Shown here: one piece after another, positions 42,623 to 52,168 of the stretch
How positions within the stretch are numbered: position 1 is the stretch's first letter
Layout: each line of letters starts with the position of its first letter
From: Chitinophagales bacterium
Lineage (GTDB): Bacteria > Bacteroidota > Bacteroidia > Chitinophagales > Saprospiraceae
Direction: 5' to 3'
Assembly (NCBI GenBank): GCA_013299105.1
Contig: JAAFJY010000002.1
Coordinates: 62,001-126,000 of the forward strand
DNA: 64,000 nucleotides
Position numbers and translations under genes: made by a program
Notes under the pieces: generated by a model
What the model was told of the DNA's origin: nothing
The model's database searches: none
Seen by the model: the letters and a program-made list of their open reading frames with translations, nothing else

Positions 42623-44227
42623 ATGCAAAAAATAGTCCTCTTTCTCAGCATCTACACCATGCTGGGCACAACGCTACTTGCCCAAATTCAGACGGGCGAA
42701 AATGTAGCCATTGCCAATACCGAATCAGGCAAAGTACGCGGTTACATCCAACGGGGTATTTTCACTTACAAAGGCATTCCCTATGCAGAAGCCAAGCGCT
42801 TTGAAATGCCCCAAAAACCCAAACCCTGGACCAACATTCGCAGCTCCATGACTTACGGACCCGTGGCTCCCTTGATGGATCCTACCTACGTGACTGGCGA
42901 CGAGTCGGAGTTCATTTTTCACCACGATTGGGGCTTTACAGGCGAAGATTGCCTGCGCATCAACATCTGGAGCCCCGGCATTAGCGATGGCAAAAAACGC
43001 CCGGTGATGTTTTGGATCCACGGCGGCGGCTTTTGGGCGGGTTCTTCCCAGGAATTGCCTTCTTACGACGGCGAAAACCTGGCTCGCAAAGGCGATGTGG
43101 TGGTCGTGTCGATCAATCACCGCTTGAATGTGTTGGGCTATTTGGACCTCTCGGCTTACGGCGAAAAATACAAGCACTCGGCCAACCTCAGCATCATCGA
43201 CATGCGGGCAGCCCTGGAATGGGTCAAAGCCAACATCGCCAACTTCGGGGGTGATCCAGGCAATGTGACCATTTTTGGCCAATCAGGTGGTGGCGCAAAG
43301 GTCAACACCCTGATGGCCATGCCTTCTGCCAAGGGCCTTTTCCACAAAGCCATCAACCAAAGTGGCTCTTTCCGCACCGCAATGCTGGAAAAAACCGAGA
43401 CCCAGGCCATTACCGCTGAACTACTGAAAATCCTGAATATCCCCGCCAGCAAAGTGGATAGTTTGCAAAAAATTCCTTTTGTGGTGTTGAGTGAAGCCAG
43501 CAAAAAGGCATTGAAGGCCGTAGAAAACAACATGAAAGCCGCAGGCAAACCCCTGGTGGGCGGCAGCCTCGGTTGGGGGCCTAGCCGCGATGGCGAAGAC
43601 TTACCCTATCAACTGTTTTCATCCGAAGCAATGAACCTCTCAAAGGACATTCCGCTGATGCTCGGTACGGTGAAAAACGAGTTTGCTCCCTTCATGGCCG
43701 CCATGCGGGGCAAAATGAGCGCAGAGCAAGAAATGGAAACCGCCAAAAAGCAATACGGCGAAAAAGGCGATGCCTACTTGGCCGCAGTGAAAAAAGCTTA
43801 CCCCAACGACAAGCGCCCCGGCGATATGCTCGACATCGACTTGATGTTTCGCCCCGGCTGTGTGCTCCAGGCCAATCTGAAATCGGCCATTCCGGGTGGC
43901 GCGGCAGTGTATACCTACCTATTCAGTTGGCACTCGACCGTGATGGATGGCAAGTGGAAGTCTTTCCATTGCCTGGAATTGCCTTTTGTGTTCAACAACG
44001 TAGCCCGTTGCCCAGAGATGACCGGAGCCACCAAAGAAGCTGAAGCGCTGGGTGCCCGAATGAGCCAAGCCTGGATCAATTTTGCCCGCAGCGGCAATCC
44101 GAATCATCCAGGTCTGCCGCTTTGGGAAAAGTACAGTGCAGCAAAAGGCAGCACGATGTTTTTTGACAATACCTGCCAAATTCGCAACAACCACGATGCC
44201 GACCTGATGTCGCTGACGGGAAATTGA
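42623..44227 (+). CDS. Secreted type-B carboxylesterase
   Basis: The ATG at 42623 gives a signal peptide (ending TLLAQ). The enzyme has the carboxylesterase features GIPYAEAKRF, the EDCLRINIWSP motif, the oxyanion hole HGGGF, and the nucleophile S221 in GQSGGG. Length 534 residues. It hydrolyses carboxylic esters; natural substrate unknown. It is exported and stands alone between divergent and convergent neighbours, with its own terminator. Confidence 0.93.
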   Translation: MQKIVLFLSIYTMLGTTLLAQIQTGENVAIANTESGKVRGYIQRGIFTYKGIPYAEAKRFEMPQKPKPWTNIRSSMTYGPVAPLMDPTYVTGDESEFIFHHDWGFTGEDCLRINIWSPGISDGKKRPVMFWIHGGGFWAGSSQELPSYDGENLARKGDVVVVSINHRLNVLGYLDLSAYGEKYKHSANLSIIDMRAALEWVKANIANFGGDPGNVTIFGQSGGGAKVNTLMAMPSAKGLFHKAINQSGSFRTAMLEKTETQAITAELLKILNIPASKVDSLQKIPFVVLSEASKKALKAVENNMKAAGKPLVGGSLGWGPSRDGEDLPYQLFSSEAMNLSKDIPLMLGTVKNEFAPFMAAMRGKMSAEQEMETAKKQYGEKGDAYLAAVKKAYPNDKRPGDMLDIDLMFRPGCVLQANLKSAIPGGAAVYTYLFSWHSTVMDGKWKSFHCLELPFVFNNVARCPEMTGATKEAEALGARMSQAWINFARSGNPNHPGLPLWEKYSAAKGSTMFFDNTCQIRNNHDADLMSLTGN

Positions 44228-44250
44228 GAACTTGAGCGTTCTTGTGGAAA

Positions 44251-44291
44251 ATGCAGCCAAAAAGCTACTCAATTTTTGGCTGCATTTTTTT
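44251..44291 (+). terminator. Intrinsic terminator of the esterase gene
   Basis: ATGCAGCCAAAAA (44251-44263) pairs perfectly with TTTTTGGCTGCAT (44273-44285) and is followed by TTTTTT. The loop is nine bases. Confidence 0.9.
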
Positions 44292-44528
44292 AGAGGCTAC
44301 TCTTCGTCTCGATCAAAAACAGGCATATTTATAAAAATAATTAACTACGTATTTTTTTCGTATCAAATTAATAAAATTTACATTTATTTAATTTCTTACG
44401 CAATTCTTTGTTTTTGAGCTACTTGTATTCATTGCAGTTTGATCTTTTTCTAAAAAAATAGTGTTTAACCGAGCCAAATGTGGATGAAAAAGAGTAGATT
44501 AGACTCGGTTAAACGCATATTTCGATAA

Positions 44529-45716
44529 TCACCGCACCACCTTCAATCTCCAAGCCAAAGCCAGGGCAATCACACTCATCGCAATCGCAAAGTGCCCTGC
44601 TTGGTGAAAATTGAGCAAGTACCCATCCGCGTGCTTGGTGACGATGAAACCTGAAATCAGCGAAGAAATGGCCAGGCCCATTTCGTTGAAGGAACCCCTC
44701 ATGCTCATGAAACTGCCCCGGTTATCGGGTTTGACAACAGCGGTGGCCATCGTCAAAGCAGGCACGTTACGGCCACCCGCCACGATGAAAAACGAAGAGG
44801 TAACACTCAACGCCAACCAAATTGGCACCCTGGCAAGGTGGGTAACGGCCCAAATCGAACCCAAGGCAGCAATACTGGCAATGCTGAAAACCTGTAAATG
44901 CCCATAACGATCGGCCAATTTGCCGAACAATGGCAAACAGATCGCCGAGCACAAGCCTCCTGCCAAGTAAATATAGGACAGCTCTTTGGGCCGCAGGCCC
45001 ACATTGAACTGCATATAAGGCGCAATAAAAGGCACAATCGTGAAGTGGCCCAATACCAACACCAGGGAAAAAAGCAAAGCCGCCCGCTGGTTGGGGTCCT
45101 TGAAAATGGTCCCAAATTTTTGCAGCCCACCTTGGGGTACACCACTTTCCAAGTGTTTGGTCATGGAAGGCATAAAGTGGTAAATAGGGTAGATCAGGAG
45201 CAAAGAAAGACCACCAATGATCAAAAATGGAGCCTTCCAGGACCATTCCGAGGCGAGATAAATACCTGCGGGCACTCCCAGCACCGAGGCAATCGAAAAA
45301 GCAGTCATGATCCAACCCATTGCGGTCCCACGCCGCTCAAGTGGGACAAGATCACCCACAATCGACAAAATCAAAGAACCCAGAGCTCCACCGAACATGC
45401 CCGTAAGGCCACGCGTCAGCAAAAAACTCACAAAATCATCTGCTTGCGCGCAAAGCAAGGTGCCAATGGAAAAGGCCAAATACAAAAACAGCAAGGCCTT
45501 TTTCCGGTCAAAGCGATCGATGACAGCGGCATTGACCAAGCCACTGGTGAATGCCCCGATGGCATAAATCGACACAATCAGGCTGAATTGCTGGGGGCTG
45601 AGACCAAAGATTTTCATGAATTGCGGCCCCAGGGGCATCACAATCATGAAATCGAGGATGTGCGTAAATTGAATGGCTGCCAGGAGCAGCAGGATTAGTT
45701 TTTCGTTGCGTTGCAT
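44529..45716 (-). CDS. MFS transporter (DHA1 family-like)
   Basis: The protein has 395 residues with 12 hydrophobic segments. Characteristic motifs are DFMIVMPLGPQFMKIFGLSP in helix 1 and VIDRFDRKKAL between helices 2 and 3, as in drug:H+ antiporter 1 carriers. It lies 8 bases downstream of the cystathionine gamma-synthase-like gene, same strand, so it is in the same operon. The 301-base gap on the other side, to the esterase gene, holds the esterase terminator and an AT-rich spacer. Confidence 0.88.
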   Translation of the reverse strand: MQRNEKLILLLLAAIQFTHILDFMIVMPLGPQFMKIFGLSPQQFSLIVSIYAIGAFTSGLVNAAVIDRFDRKKALLFLYLAFSIGTLLCAQADDFVSFLLTRGLTGMFGGALGSLILSIVGDLVPLERRGTAMGWIMTAFSIASVLGVPAGIYLASEWSWKAPFLIIGGLSLLLIYPIYHFMPSMTKHLESGVPQGGLQKFGTIFKDPNQRAALLFSLVLVLGHFTIVPFIAPYMQFNVGLRPKELSYIYLAGGLCSAICLPLFGKLADRYGHLQVFSIASIAALGSIWAVTHLARVPIWLALSVTSSFFIVAGGRNVPALTMATAVVKPDNRGSFMSMRGSFNEMGLAISSLISGFIVTKHADGYLLNFHQAGHFAIAMSVIALALAWRLKVVR

Positions 45717-45724
45717 ACTTTTGA

Positions 45725-46894
45725 TTAGGGGAGGCGATCGAGGGCTTGGGCCAAGTCTTCCAGCAAATCGTCTACGTCCTCAATGCCCACACTGAGGCGA
45801 ATTAGGGAGTCGCTGAGGCCAACTTTACGGCGTTCTTCGGCAGGAATAGAGGCGTGGGTCATGGTCGCCGGGTGGCCGATTAGGGACTCTACACCGCCCA
45901 GCGATTCGGCCAAAGTGAACAGTTTTGTATTGCTCAACACATGAGTGGCATAATCCAAGGTATCGGTATGGAGGTCGAAGGAGACCATGGCCCCAAAATG
46001 ACGCATCTGTTTTTTAGCAATGTCATGCCCTGGGTGACTGACAAAACCAGGGTAGTACACGTTGCGTACCTTAGGATGCTTTTGTAAAAATGCTGCGATT
46101 TTTTCGGCATTTTGGCAAGCCCTTTCTACCCGCAGGTGCAGGGTTTTGATGCCCCTAAGGATCAAAAAACAGTCTTGTGGTCCAGGAATCGCCCCCACTG
46201 CGTTTTGCAAGAAGCGCAATTGTTGAGCCAATCCATCGTCATTAAGGATAACCGCACCATGTACCACATCGGAGTGACCGCCAAGGTATTTGGTTGCGGA
46301 ATGGGTAACAATGTCAGCACCTAAATCAATCGGCGTTTGTAAGTAAGGGGAGGCAAACGTGTTGTCTACACAAGTCAAAACTCCATGTTTTTTTGCCACT
46401 GTACACACCGCTGCAATGTCAATGATATTCAACATGGGATTGGTAGGCGTTTCGATCCACAGGAGTTTGGTTTTGGGGCCAATCGCTGCTTCAAGAGCGG
46501 CCAAATCCTGCATCGGCACAAAGCGCGATTCGATGCCATAACGCCCATGCACGCGCACTATTTGGCGGTACGAACCTCCGTACAAGTCATTGGTTGCGAT
46601 GATTTCGTCGCCGGGGTTCAAGAGGCGTAAAATGGCGTCCATTGCTGCCAATCCACTACTGAAGCAAATTGCGTGTTGAGCGTTTTCCAAAGCGGCAAGG
46701 TTAATTTCCAAAACACTGCGGGTTGGGTTTTGAGTCCTTGCATACTCATACCCTTTGTGGATGCCCGGGGCCTCTTGGGCGTATGTAGAGGTTTGGAAAA
46801 TGGGGGTCATGATTGCCCCAGTGCTGGCGTCGGGTTCGATGCCTGCGTGGATCACTTTTGTACCGAATTTCATTCCTGCTTTTGATTTTGACAT
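45725..46894 (-). CDS. Cystathionine gamma-synthase / gamma-lyase family PLP enzyme
   Basis: This is a Cys/Met-metabolism PLP enzyme. The phosphate-binding YARTQNPTR, the PLP-stacking DLYGGSYR and the Schiff-base lysine in SATKYLGGHSD are all present. Length about 389 residues from the ATG at 46894 (eight codons after the first open codon). Sequence alone does not separate synthase from lyase activity. It precedes the MFS gene with an 8-base gap. The upstream region (46895-47330) is 436 bases without a gene. Confidence 0.92.
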   Translation of the reverse strand: MSKSKAGMKFGTKVIHAGIEPDASTGAIMTPIFQTSTYAQEAPGIHKGYEYARTQNPTRSVLEINLAALENAQHAICFSSGLAAMDAILRLLNPGDEIIATNDLYGGSYRQIVRVHGRYGIESRFVPMQDLAALEAAIGPKTKLLWIETPTNPMLNIIDIAAVCTVAKKHGVLTCVDNTFASPYLQTPIDLGADIVTHSATKYLGGHSDVVHGAVILNDDGLAQQLRFLQNAVGAIPGPQDCFLILRGIKTLHLRVERACQNAEKIAAFLQKHPKVRNVYYPGFVSHPGHDIAKKQMRHFGAMVSFDLHTDTLDYATHVLSNTKLFTLAESLGGVESLIGHPATMTHASIPAEERRKVGLSDSLIRLSVGIEDVDDLLEDLAQALDRLP

Positions 46895-47036
46895 GCGGTG
46901 AAAGATCAAGAACGACACAATGCTGTTCCTGGTTTAGCGATAAGGATAAAAATGGGTGGTTTTTACCCAAATTCGAGATATTTCCACAAATCAATAGAAA
47001 CTTGCCCCTTTCAGGTCACAAACCTCGTATTTTTCG

Positions 47037-47066
47037 TTGTGCATCTTAAAAAAATATGCTACTTTG
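47037..47066 (+). promoter_or_regulatory. Promoter of the hybrid kinase gene
   Basis: TTG (47037-47039), 20 bases, then TACTTTG (47060-47066), matching TAnnTTTG. It reads toward the kinase about 270 bases on. Confidence 0.5.
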
Positions 47067-47077
47067 CAGAGGCATTT

Positions 47078-47120
47078 AGGGCGTGTTTATATTTGCGTTA
47101 TTGACGCTTAAACGTGCTCT
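47078..47120 (+). repeat. R3 hairpin element, short form
   Basis: AGGGCGTGTTTA (47078-47089) and TAAACGTGCTCT (47109-47120) are inverted ends. Inside them, GCGT-TATTG-ACGC-type arms (47095-47098, 47104-47107) form a second stem. Confidence 0.6.
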
Positions 47121-47184
47121 AGCGACAAATATCAGCAGTACTTCAGGTTCAATTATACACTTCTAATTTTCTACCCCTATTGAT

Positions 47185-47225
47185 TAGACTTTATGAGCAA
47201 CAAATCCAAATTTCCATAAAGTCTA
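47185..47225 (+). repeat. Perfect inverted repeat (possible leader hairpin)
   Basis: TAGACTTTATG (47185-47195) and CATAAAGTCTA (47215-47225) are an 11-bp perfect inverted repeat with a 19-base loop. It lies in the 5' leader of the kinase gene. Confidence 0.6.
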
Positions 47226-47330
47226 TTGGCAATAGTAAAAAATCCGTCCGGCGATTGAGCACGAAGAAAGCGGCTTCTTTCCACTCAAGCAGTCAAAAAA
47301 CAACACTGTTAATCCGTAGCGCAGCTTCTT

Positions 47331-50120
47331 ATGACCAAAGAATTCACCCAAACAAACCTACCCACTTCTTCTCATCCAGGCGACACCTCGCAAATGGAAG
47401 AGCGACTAGCTGAATATGAACGTTTAATTGAGGAACTGCGCAAGGAAAACACCCAGCTGCGCAATGAGCTCAAATATTTGCCGACTGAAGGACTCTTTGA
47501 AAGCATCATTCAAAGCGCTCCTGATATCATTTACACTTCCGATCACGAAGGAAAGTTTCGATTCGCCAACCAAGCTGCCGCGAAGTTGATCAATCTTGAT
47601 CCAACTGAAATAAATGGAAAATTATACACTGACTTGATTGACGATCAATCGGTCCTTGATATAGTGAAGGAATACGTAACCCTTATCAAACAAAAAGAGA
47701 CCAGCGCTTACAAAGAATTTAAAGTCAAAACCATTGACAATACCGAGTTGTGGATAGGCCAAAAAGTAGTTTTCAACTACAACGAGGATGGACATTTCGA
47801 AGGGACTTATACCATTGCCCGCGATATTACTGAAGAGCGACAATCAAAGCAAGAGAACGATATCCTGCTGCGTCGTTTTGTAGGTTTGTTGGAAAACCTA
47901 CACGCTGCTGTTTTGGTAGAAGATGAAAGCAGGAAAATCGTTTTGGTCAATCAAAAGTTTTGTGACTTTTTCCAAATACCCGTTCCACCAGAACACCTGA
48001 TTGGGGCCGATTGCGCCGAATCTGCCGAGCAGTCGAAGCACTTTTTTAAAGACCCCAAAGGATTTGTAAAGCGCATTGAGGTCTTGCTACGAGAAAAACA
48101 GCTGGCCCTGGGAGACGAACTGGAGATGGTGAATGGTACCATCCTGGAACGCCACTACATCCCTGTGTTCCGCAGCGATCAATACTTGGGGCACCTGTGG
48201 CACTACACCGATATCACCGAGAAACGCAAGGCGCAGGAAACACTCCGCAAAAGTGAAGAAAAGTACCGCAGTATCATCGAAACCATGCAACTCGGACTTT
48301 TAGAAGTTTCTCCAGAGCGTACCATTCGTTGGGTCTCTCAGCGTTTCTGCGAAATGACAGGGTACAGCCACGAAGAGTTGATCGACCAAGACCCTAGGGA
48401 CATTTTCATCCCTGATGGTGATTTGGAGCGTTTTCAACGCTGGGTACGCAGTATTTATGACGAAAGCAATGAGTTGAGCGAATTGCCGATCCTCAAAAAG
48501 AGTGGCGAAATCATGTGGTTATTGAGTTGTGGTACCCAGCAACACGACGAGAAAGGGCAGCCTGATGGGTACATTGGCATCCATTTCGACATCACCTCAC
48601 AAAAAAACCTGCAAGCAGACCTACAAGCCGCCCGCATCATTGCTGAAAAAGCACGCGATGCTGAAAAAGATTTCTTGGCTAACATCAGCCATGAAATCCG
48701 AAACCCGATCAATTCCATTTTGGGAATGGCACACTTATTGTACGACACTGGACTGAACGCCGAACAAGCACAATACGTCAACTCCTTGAAATATTCTGCT
48801 GAATTGCTCCATGCAAGGGTGAGTGAGGTGTTGGACATCGCCAAACTTGATGAGGGCAAAATCAATCCCAAACCACAAATTTTTGACCTCAAAGGCCTTT
48901 TACAAGGCTTGGCTAGGGCTTTTGAAATGCGTTTGCGAGACCGGCACATCGGTTTCAATTTGCACCTTGACAGCCGCTTACCCCAATACGTCAGTGCAGA
49001 TCCTGACATCTTTACCCAGATCGTATTGAACCTTTTGAGCTACGCAGAAAAACATGCCAAACAAGGTAAAGTAGGCTTGAGCGTCAGCCCAATGCTTTCG
49101 GATGACCAGCAAAAAACCTGGTTGCATCTATCCGTCTATTACAATGGTGAGTTCATCACCCCTGAACGGATTCCTTTTCTATTTGAGCGATTCAACAAAT
49201 CGGGTGAAGTAAACACAGGTATTGAGGGACTTGAACTCAGTTTGTACCTTACTAGGCGCTTGACTCAAATGCTGAGTGGGCAAGTTGGCGTAAACAGCGA
49301 CCCGATTTCAGGGACCAAGTTTAAAATTGAATTGCCGATCACTGCTACAGATAAAGTTGAAATCAGATCAACCCAACGCCCCAAGGAAACGGCTAATCCA
49401 CGGGTTTTGATTGTAGAAGATAATCCTATCAATCGCTTGTACCTCGAAAACTTGCTCCGCAAATGGGGGCTTGAGTACAAATCAGCTCAAGACGGGATGG
49501 ATGCCTTGCAAAAGTTGGAGCAACTGCCTTTTGACCTCATTCTGATGGATATTCGTATGCCCATAATGGACGGGTATGAAACTACCCTCCGCCTACGCAA
49601 TAACTCTAATAGTCCAAGCCAGGAAGTTCCTATTATTGCCCTCACCGCTTCCACACAACCAGAAGAAAAAGTCAGGGCCATCGAAGCAGGCATGAATACC
49701 CTTTTATCCAAACCCTTTGTTCCCGAGCAATTGATCGAATTATTCCAGCAGTTTTTCCCTGGATTTAGCATTGCTACTTATTCCAATATCCTGGACCGCG
49801 ATGCCCTCAATGAGATTTATGCAGGAGATAACGCTTATTGGCGCGAGATGGCCACTCTGTTTCTAAAGACGATGCCATCCGAGTTGCAAATTCTGGAAAA
49901 CGAAGCCCAGGAAAAAAATTGGATCGGCTTCAAGGCGCAGGCCCACAAACTAAAACCATCTTTTACCATGGTAGGCTTGACCCAATTGGGCCAACAATTG
50001 GGCAAAATGGAAGAGTTGGCGCTGGCTGAACATTACAATTTACTAGAAGCTACGCTACCCGCATTTTTGGCAGAAGCAGGAACTGGCATGGAAATTATCC
50101 GGCAAGACATTGATGGGTGA
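47331..50120 (+). CDS. Hybrid sensor histidine kinase: PAS x3 - HisKA - HATPase (eroded) - REC - HPT
   Basis: The protein has 929 residues. An N-terminal coiled coil (22-48) precedes three PAS domains (about 55-170, 180-295, 312-425). HisKA has H454 in ANISHEIRNP. An HATPase-like region spans about 555-670, a REC domain has D740 (LILMDIRMP), and the HPT carries H872 (AHKLKPSFT). No membrane helices: cytoplasmic. The HATPase N box reads NLLSYAEKH where the catalytic Asn should be. The G1 box reads VYYNGEFI instead of DxGxGI, and the G2 box IEGLELSL instead of GxGLGL. ATP binding is therefore doubtful. Confidence 0.92.
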   Translation: MTKEFTQTNLPTSSHPGDTSQMEERLAEYERLIEELRKENTQLRNELKYLPTEGLFESIIQSAPDIIYTSDHEGKFRFANQAAAKLINLDPTEINGKLYTDLIDDQSVLDIVKEYVTLIKQKETSAYKEFKVKTIDNTELWIGQKVVFNYNEDGHFEGTYTIARDITEERQSKQENDILLRRFVGLLENLHAAVLVEDESRKIVLVNQKFCDFFQIPVPPEHLIGADCAESAEQSKHFFKDPKGFVKRIEVLLREKQLALGDELEMVNGTILERHYIPVFRSDQYLGHLWHYTDITEKRKAQETLRKSEEKYRSIIETMQLGLLEVSPERTIRWVSQRFCEMTGYSHEELIDQDPRDIFIPDGDLERFQRWVRSIYDESNELSELPILKKSGEIMWLLSCGTQQHDEKGQPDGYIGIHFDITSQKNLQADLQAARIIAEKARDAEKDFLANISHEIRNPINSILGMAHLLYDTGLNAEQAQYVNSLKYSAELLHARVSEVLDIAKLDEGKINPKPQIFDLKGLLQGLARAFEMRLRDRHIGFNLHLDSRLPQYVSADPDIFTQIVLNLLSYAEKHAKQGKVGLSVSPMLSDDQQKTWLHLSVYYNGEFITPERIPFLFERFNKSGEVNTGIEGLELSLYLTRRLTQMLSGQVGVNSDPISGTKFKIELPITATDKVEIRSTQRPKETANPRVLIVEDNPINRLYLENLLRKWGLEYKSAQDGMDALQKLEQLPFDLILMDIRMPIMDGYETTLRLRNNSNSPSQEVPIIALTASTQPEEKVRAIEAGMNTLLSKPFVPEQLIELFQQFFPGFSIATYSNILDRDALNEIYAGDNAYWREMATLFLKTMPSELQILENEAQEKNWIGFKAQAHKLKPSFTMVGLTQLGQQLGKMEELALAEHYNLLEATLPAFLAEAGTGMEIIRQDIDG

Positions 50121-50174
50121 TCCTGGCTCAATATTCTTGCTGTGGATAGCGTTCAATGGCAAAATTATTGCCCG

Positions 50175-51056
50175 ATGAGACCTTCTTGTCTGCGTTTTTG
50201 CAACTTGTTTTGCTGCAACATGTTTTTGTTGCTTTCCAATTTTGTAACTGCTCAATCGACTACCTTTCAGCAAGCTGTTGACCAAGGCTGGATTCAGTTG
50301 GAAGCGCGTGGTTTGGGTGGCTACCAAGGAGATTGCCTACAGTTGGTTTTGCATAATCAGCACAGCAAAACCCTGCGGGTACTGATTACGCCAGGCATGG
50401 TGTTCAAATCACAGGACACTTTGTATCAAGACTTGATATTGGTAGATCAAGAAGATTTTTTGCTTTCGCCCAAACAAAAGAAGGTCCTGAAAATCAATGC
50501 CTACTGCTGTAAAATGCACCGTGGCGGGCCTGATTCCTCTAAAGTTTTCACTTTTGAAGGCACCCGCTCAGCGGAGTTGAGCCTAGTGGCCGACTACTTG
50601 TACCGAAATGCGCTGGGTAAAAGCAACCTGGTACAGCCTGCCATTTGGGCGGTGAGTGACAATGCCGATCTGGCTGGTATTTGGGATCCTGCGAAACGAG
50701 ATATTTCACAAAAACTCATCGAGTTTGTGGCCAAAACCACCAATCGACCCGTACCCTGGTACCGTGCCCAATACGCCCCGCAAGCACCCGGTCCTCAAAT
50801 GGCCAAAAGGCCCATGATGCAAATTTTTTCGGAATGGGAATTCAATCTGGGCCAAACTGACAAACTCAGCTTGGCCATCTATGACCAGGATGGCAAACAA
50901 GTGGATGTGGTCATGCAAAACAGGGACTACACTTCCGGCATCTACACCTTTAGTTTTTCCTACAAAACCAACAAGCTGCCCAATGGTCGTTACTACTATT
51001 TCCGGATGCACGGGGAAAAAAGTGGCTTGCTAAAAGAAAAACGCATCTATTTTTGA
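50175..51056 (+). CDS. Exported hypothetical protein with C-terminal beta domain
   Basis: The ATG at 50175 gives a signal peptide (ending SNFVTAQ). The 293-residue protein has a beta-rich middle (VLHNQHSKTLRVLITPGM) and two cysteines close together (INAYCCKMHRGGP). It ends in an Ig-like/FlgD-type repeat (YTSGIYTFSFSYKTN, LPNGRYYYFRMH) that resembles a C-terminal sorting or structural domain. I do not recognise a family. The gap to the PLP enzyme gene is 19 bases, so the two are probably cotranscribed. Confidence 0.7.
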   Translation: MRPSCLRFCNLFCCNMFLLLSNFVTAQSTTFQQAVDQGWIQLEARGLGGYQGDCLQLVLHNQHSKTLRVLITPGMVFKSQDTLYQDLILVDQEDFLLSPKQKKVLKINAYCCKMHRGGPDSSKVFTFEGTRSAELSLVADYLYRNALGKSNLVQPAIWAVSDNADLAGIWDPAKRDISQKLIEFVAKTTNRPVPWYRAQYAPQAPGPQMAKRPMMQIFSEWEFNLGQTDKLSLAIYDQDGKQVDVVMQNRDYTSGIYTFSFSYKTNKLPNGRYYYFRMHGEKSGLLKEKRIYF

Positions 51057-51075
51057 GGGGTAAAAGAAGCCATTT

Positions 51076-52128
51076 ATGCCCAAACCACCCCTTCATTTAC
51101 AACATTTACCCGGTCGCACCCTGCGGCAAGGGCAGGATGAATACCTGTATTTCAGTGGTACGGGCTACCTGGGTACTGCACATGACCCCATCATTCAAAG
51201 TAATTTACAGCAAGCAATCGCCCAATATGGCCTCCACTTTGGCGGTTCTCGCCTGTCCAATATCCGTTTAGCCGTTTTCGACGAAGCTGAAATTTATCTG
51301 GCTACTTATTGTGGAGCTGAATCCGCCTTGCTGCTTTCATCGGGAAGTTTGGGAGGGCAGTTGATCAGGCAAGTTTTGTATGGTTTGGGCAATTTTTTGC
51401 CCTCGCCCGATTTTCATCCGGCTTTGTGGCAACACGATTTGCCATTTCTCGGCACTTGGGAACAATGGCAGGAGGAGGTCAGGGCCAAAACTCAAATGGA
51501 AGGTCCTCCCTTGTTTTTACTGAGCAATAGCCTAGACCCTCTACAAGTAAAACGGCACGATTTTTCTTGGCTTGCCACGCTAGACATCCAACGAGAATTG
51601 GTGTTGATCCTTGACGATTCGCATGGTTTTGGCATCAGCGGACGGGAAGGCTCCGGCGTTTTGAGTTTGTTAGATTTGCCAACATCAATCCCTTGTTTGG
51701 TACTTAGTTCGATGGGAAAAGCCTTTGGCGTACCCGCTGGCTTGGTTTTGGGGCCTGAAAAATGGCTACGACTGCTACGCCAGAGCCCATTTTTTGGGGG
51801 TGCTTCCCCTCCTCCTCCAGCCTTTGTACAGGCTTTTTTGGATAGCCAAAGTCGGTATGCCGAACTGCGAGAACGGCTTTTTGCGAATCTCCGTTTTTTC
51901 AAAAAAGGGCTTCCATCGGCACCTCAACTGCACTACATGGACGATTACCCTGTGTTTTTATGCCAAAATCACGAGCTGGTGGAGCATTTTTTGGCTAGCA
52001 AAATTATTGCGTCCAGTTTCCCTTATCCCACTGCCAGTTCGCCTGTTTTTACCAGAATTGTACTCAGTAGTTTGCATACTGAGCAGGATTTGAAGGAATT
52101 GCAGCGCTGTTTGGAACTTTACCCTTAA
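51076..52128 (+). CDS. PLP-dependent aminotransferase class I/II (KBL/8-amino-7-oxononanoate synthase-like)
   Basis: The length is 350 residues. The fold motifs include YFSGTGYLGTAHDP at the start, GGSRLSN, LILDDSHGFGISG in the middle, and a Schiff-base lysine in LSSMGKAFGVPAG. The pattern is that of alpha-oxoamine synthases, but it is shorter, so it may be a specialised form. It follows the exported hypothetical gene. Substrate unknown. Confidence 0.85.
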   Translation: MPKPPLHLQHLPGRTLRQGQDEYLYFSGTGYLGTAHDPIIQSNLQQAIAQYGLHFGGSRLSNIRLAVFDEAEIYLATYCGAESALLLSSGSLGGQLIRQVLYGLGNFLPSPDFHPALWQHDLPFLGTWEQWQEEVRAKTQMEGPPLFLLSNSLDPLQVKRHDFSWLATLDIQRELVLILDDSHGFGISGREGSGVLSLLDLPTSIPCLVLSSMGKAFGVPAGLVLGPEKWLRLLRQSPFFGGASPPPPAFVQAFLDSQSRYAELRERLFANLRFFKKGLPSAPQLHYMDDYPVFLCQNHELVEHFLASKIIASSFPYPTASSPVFTRIVLSSLHTEQDLKELQRCLELYP

Positions 52129-52168
52129 CTTTGCAGGTATACGTGCATCCTTAAAAAAACCATTCGCC

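Larger units (their letters stand above)
46895..47330. other. Intergenic region with promoter, R3 hairpin and inverted repeat
   Basis: No gene. It contains a promoter (47037-47066), an R3 hairpin (47078-47120) and an inverted repeat TAGACTTTATG/CATAAAGTCTA (47185-47225). Confidence 0.65.
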
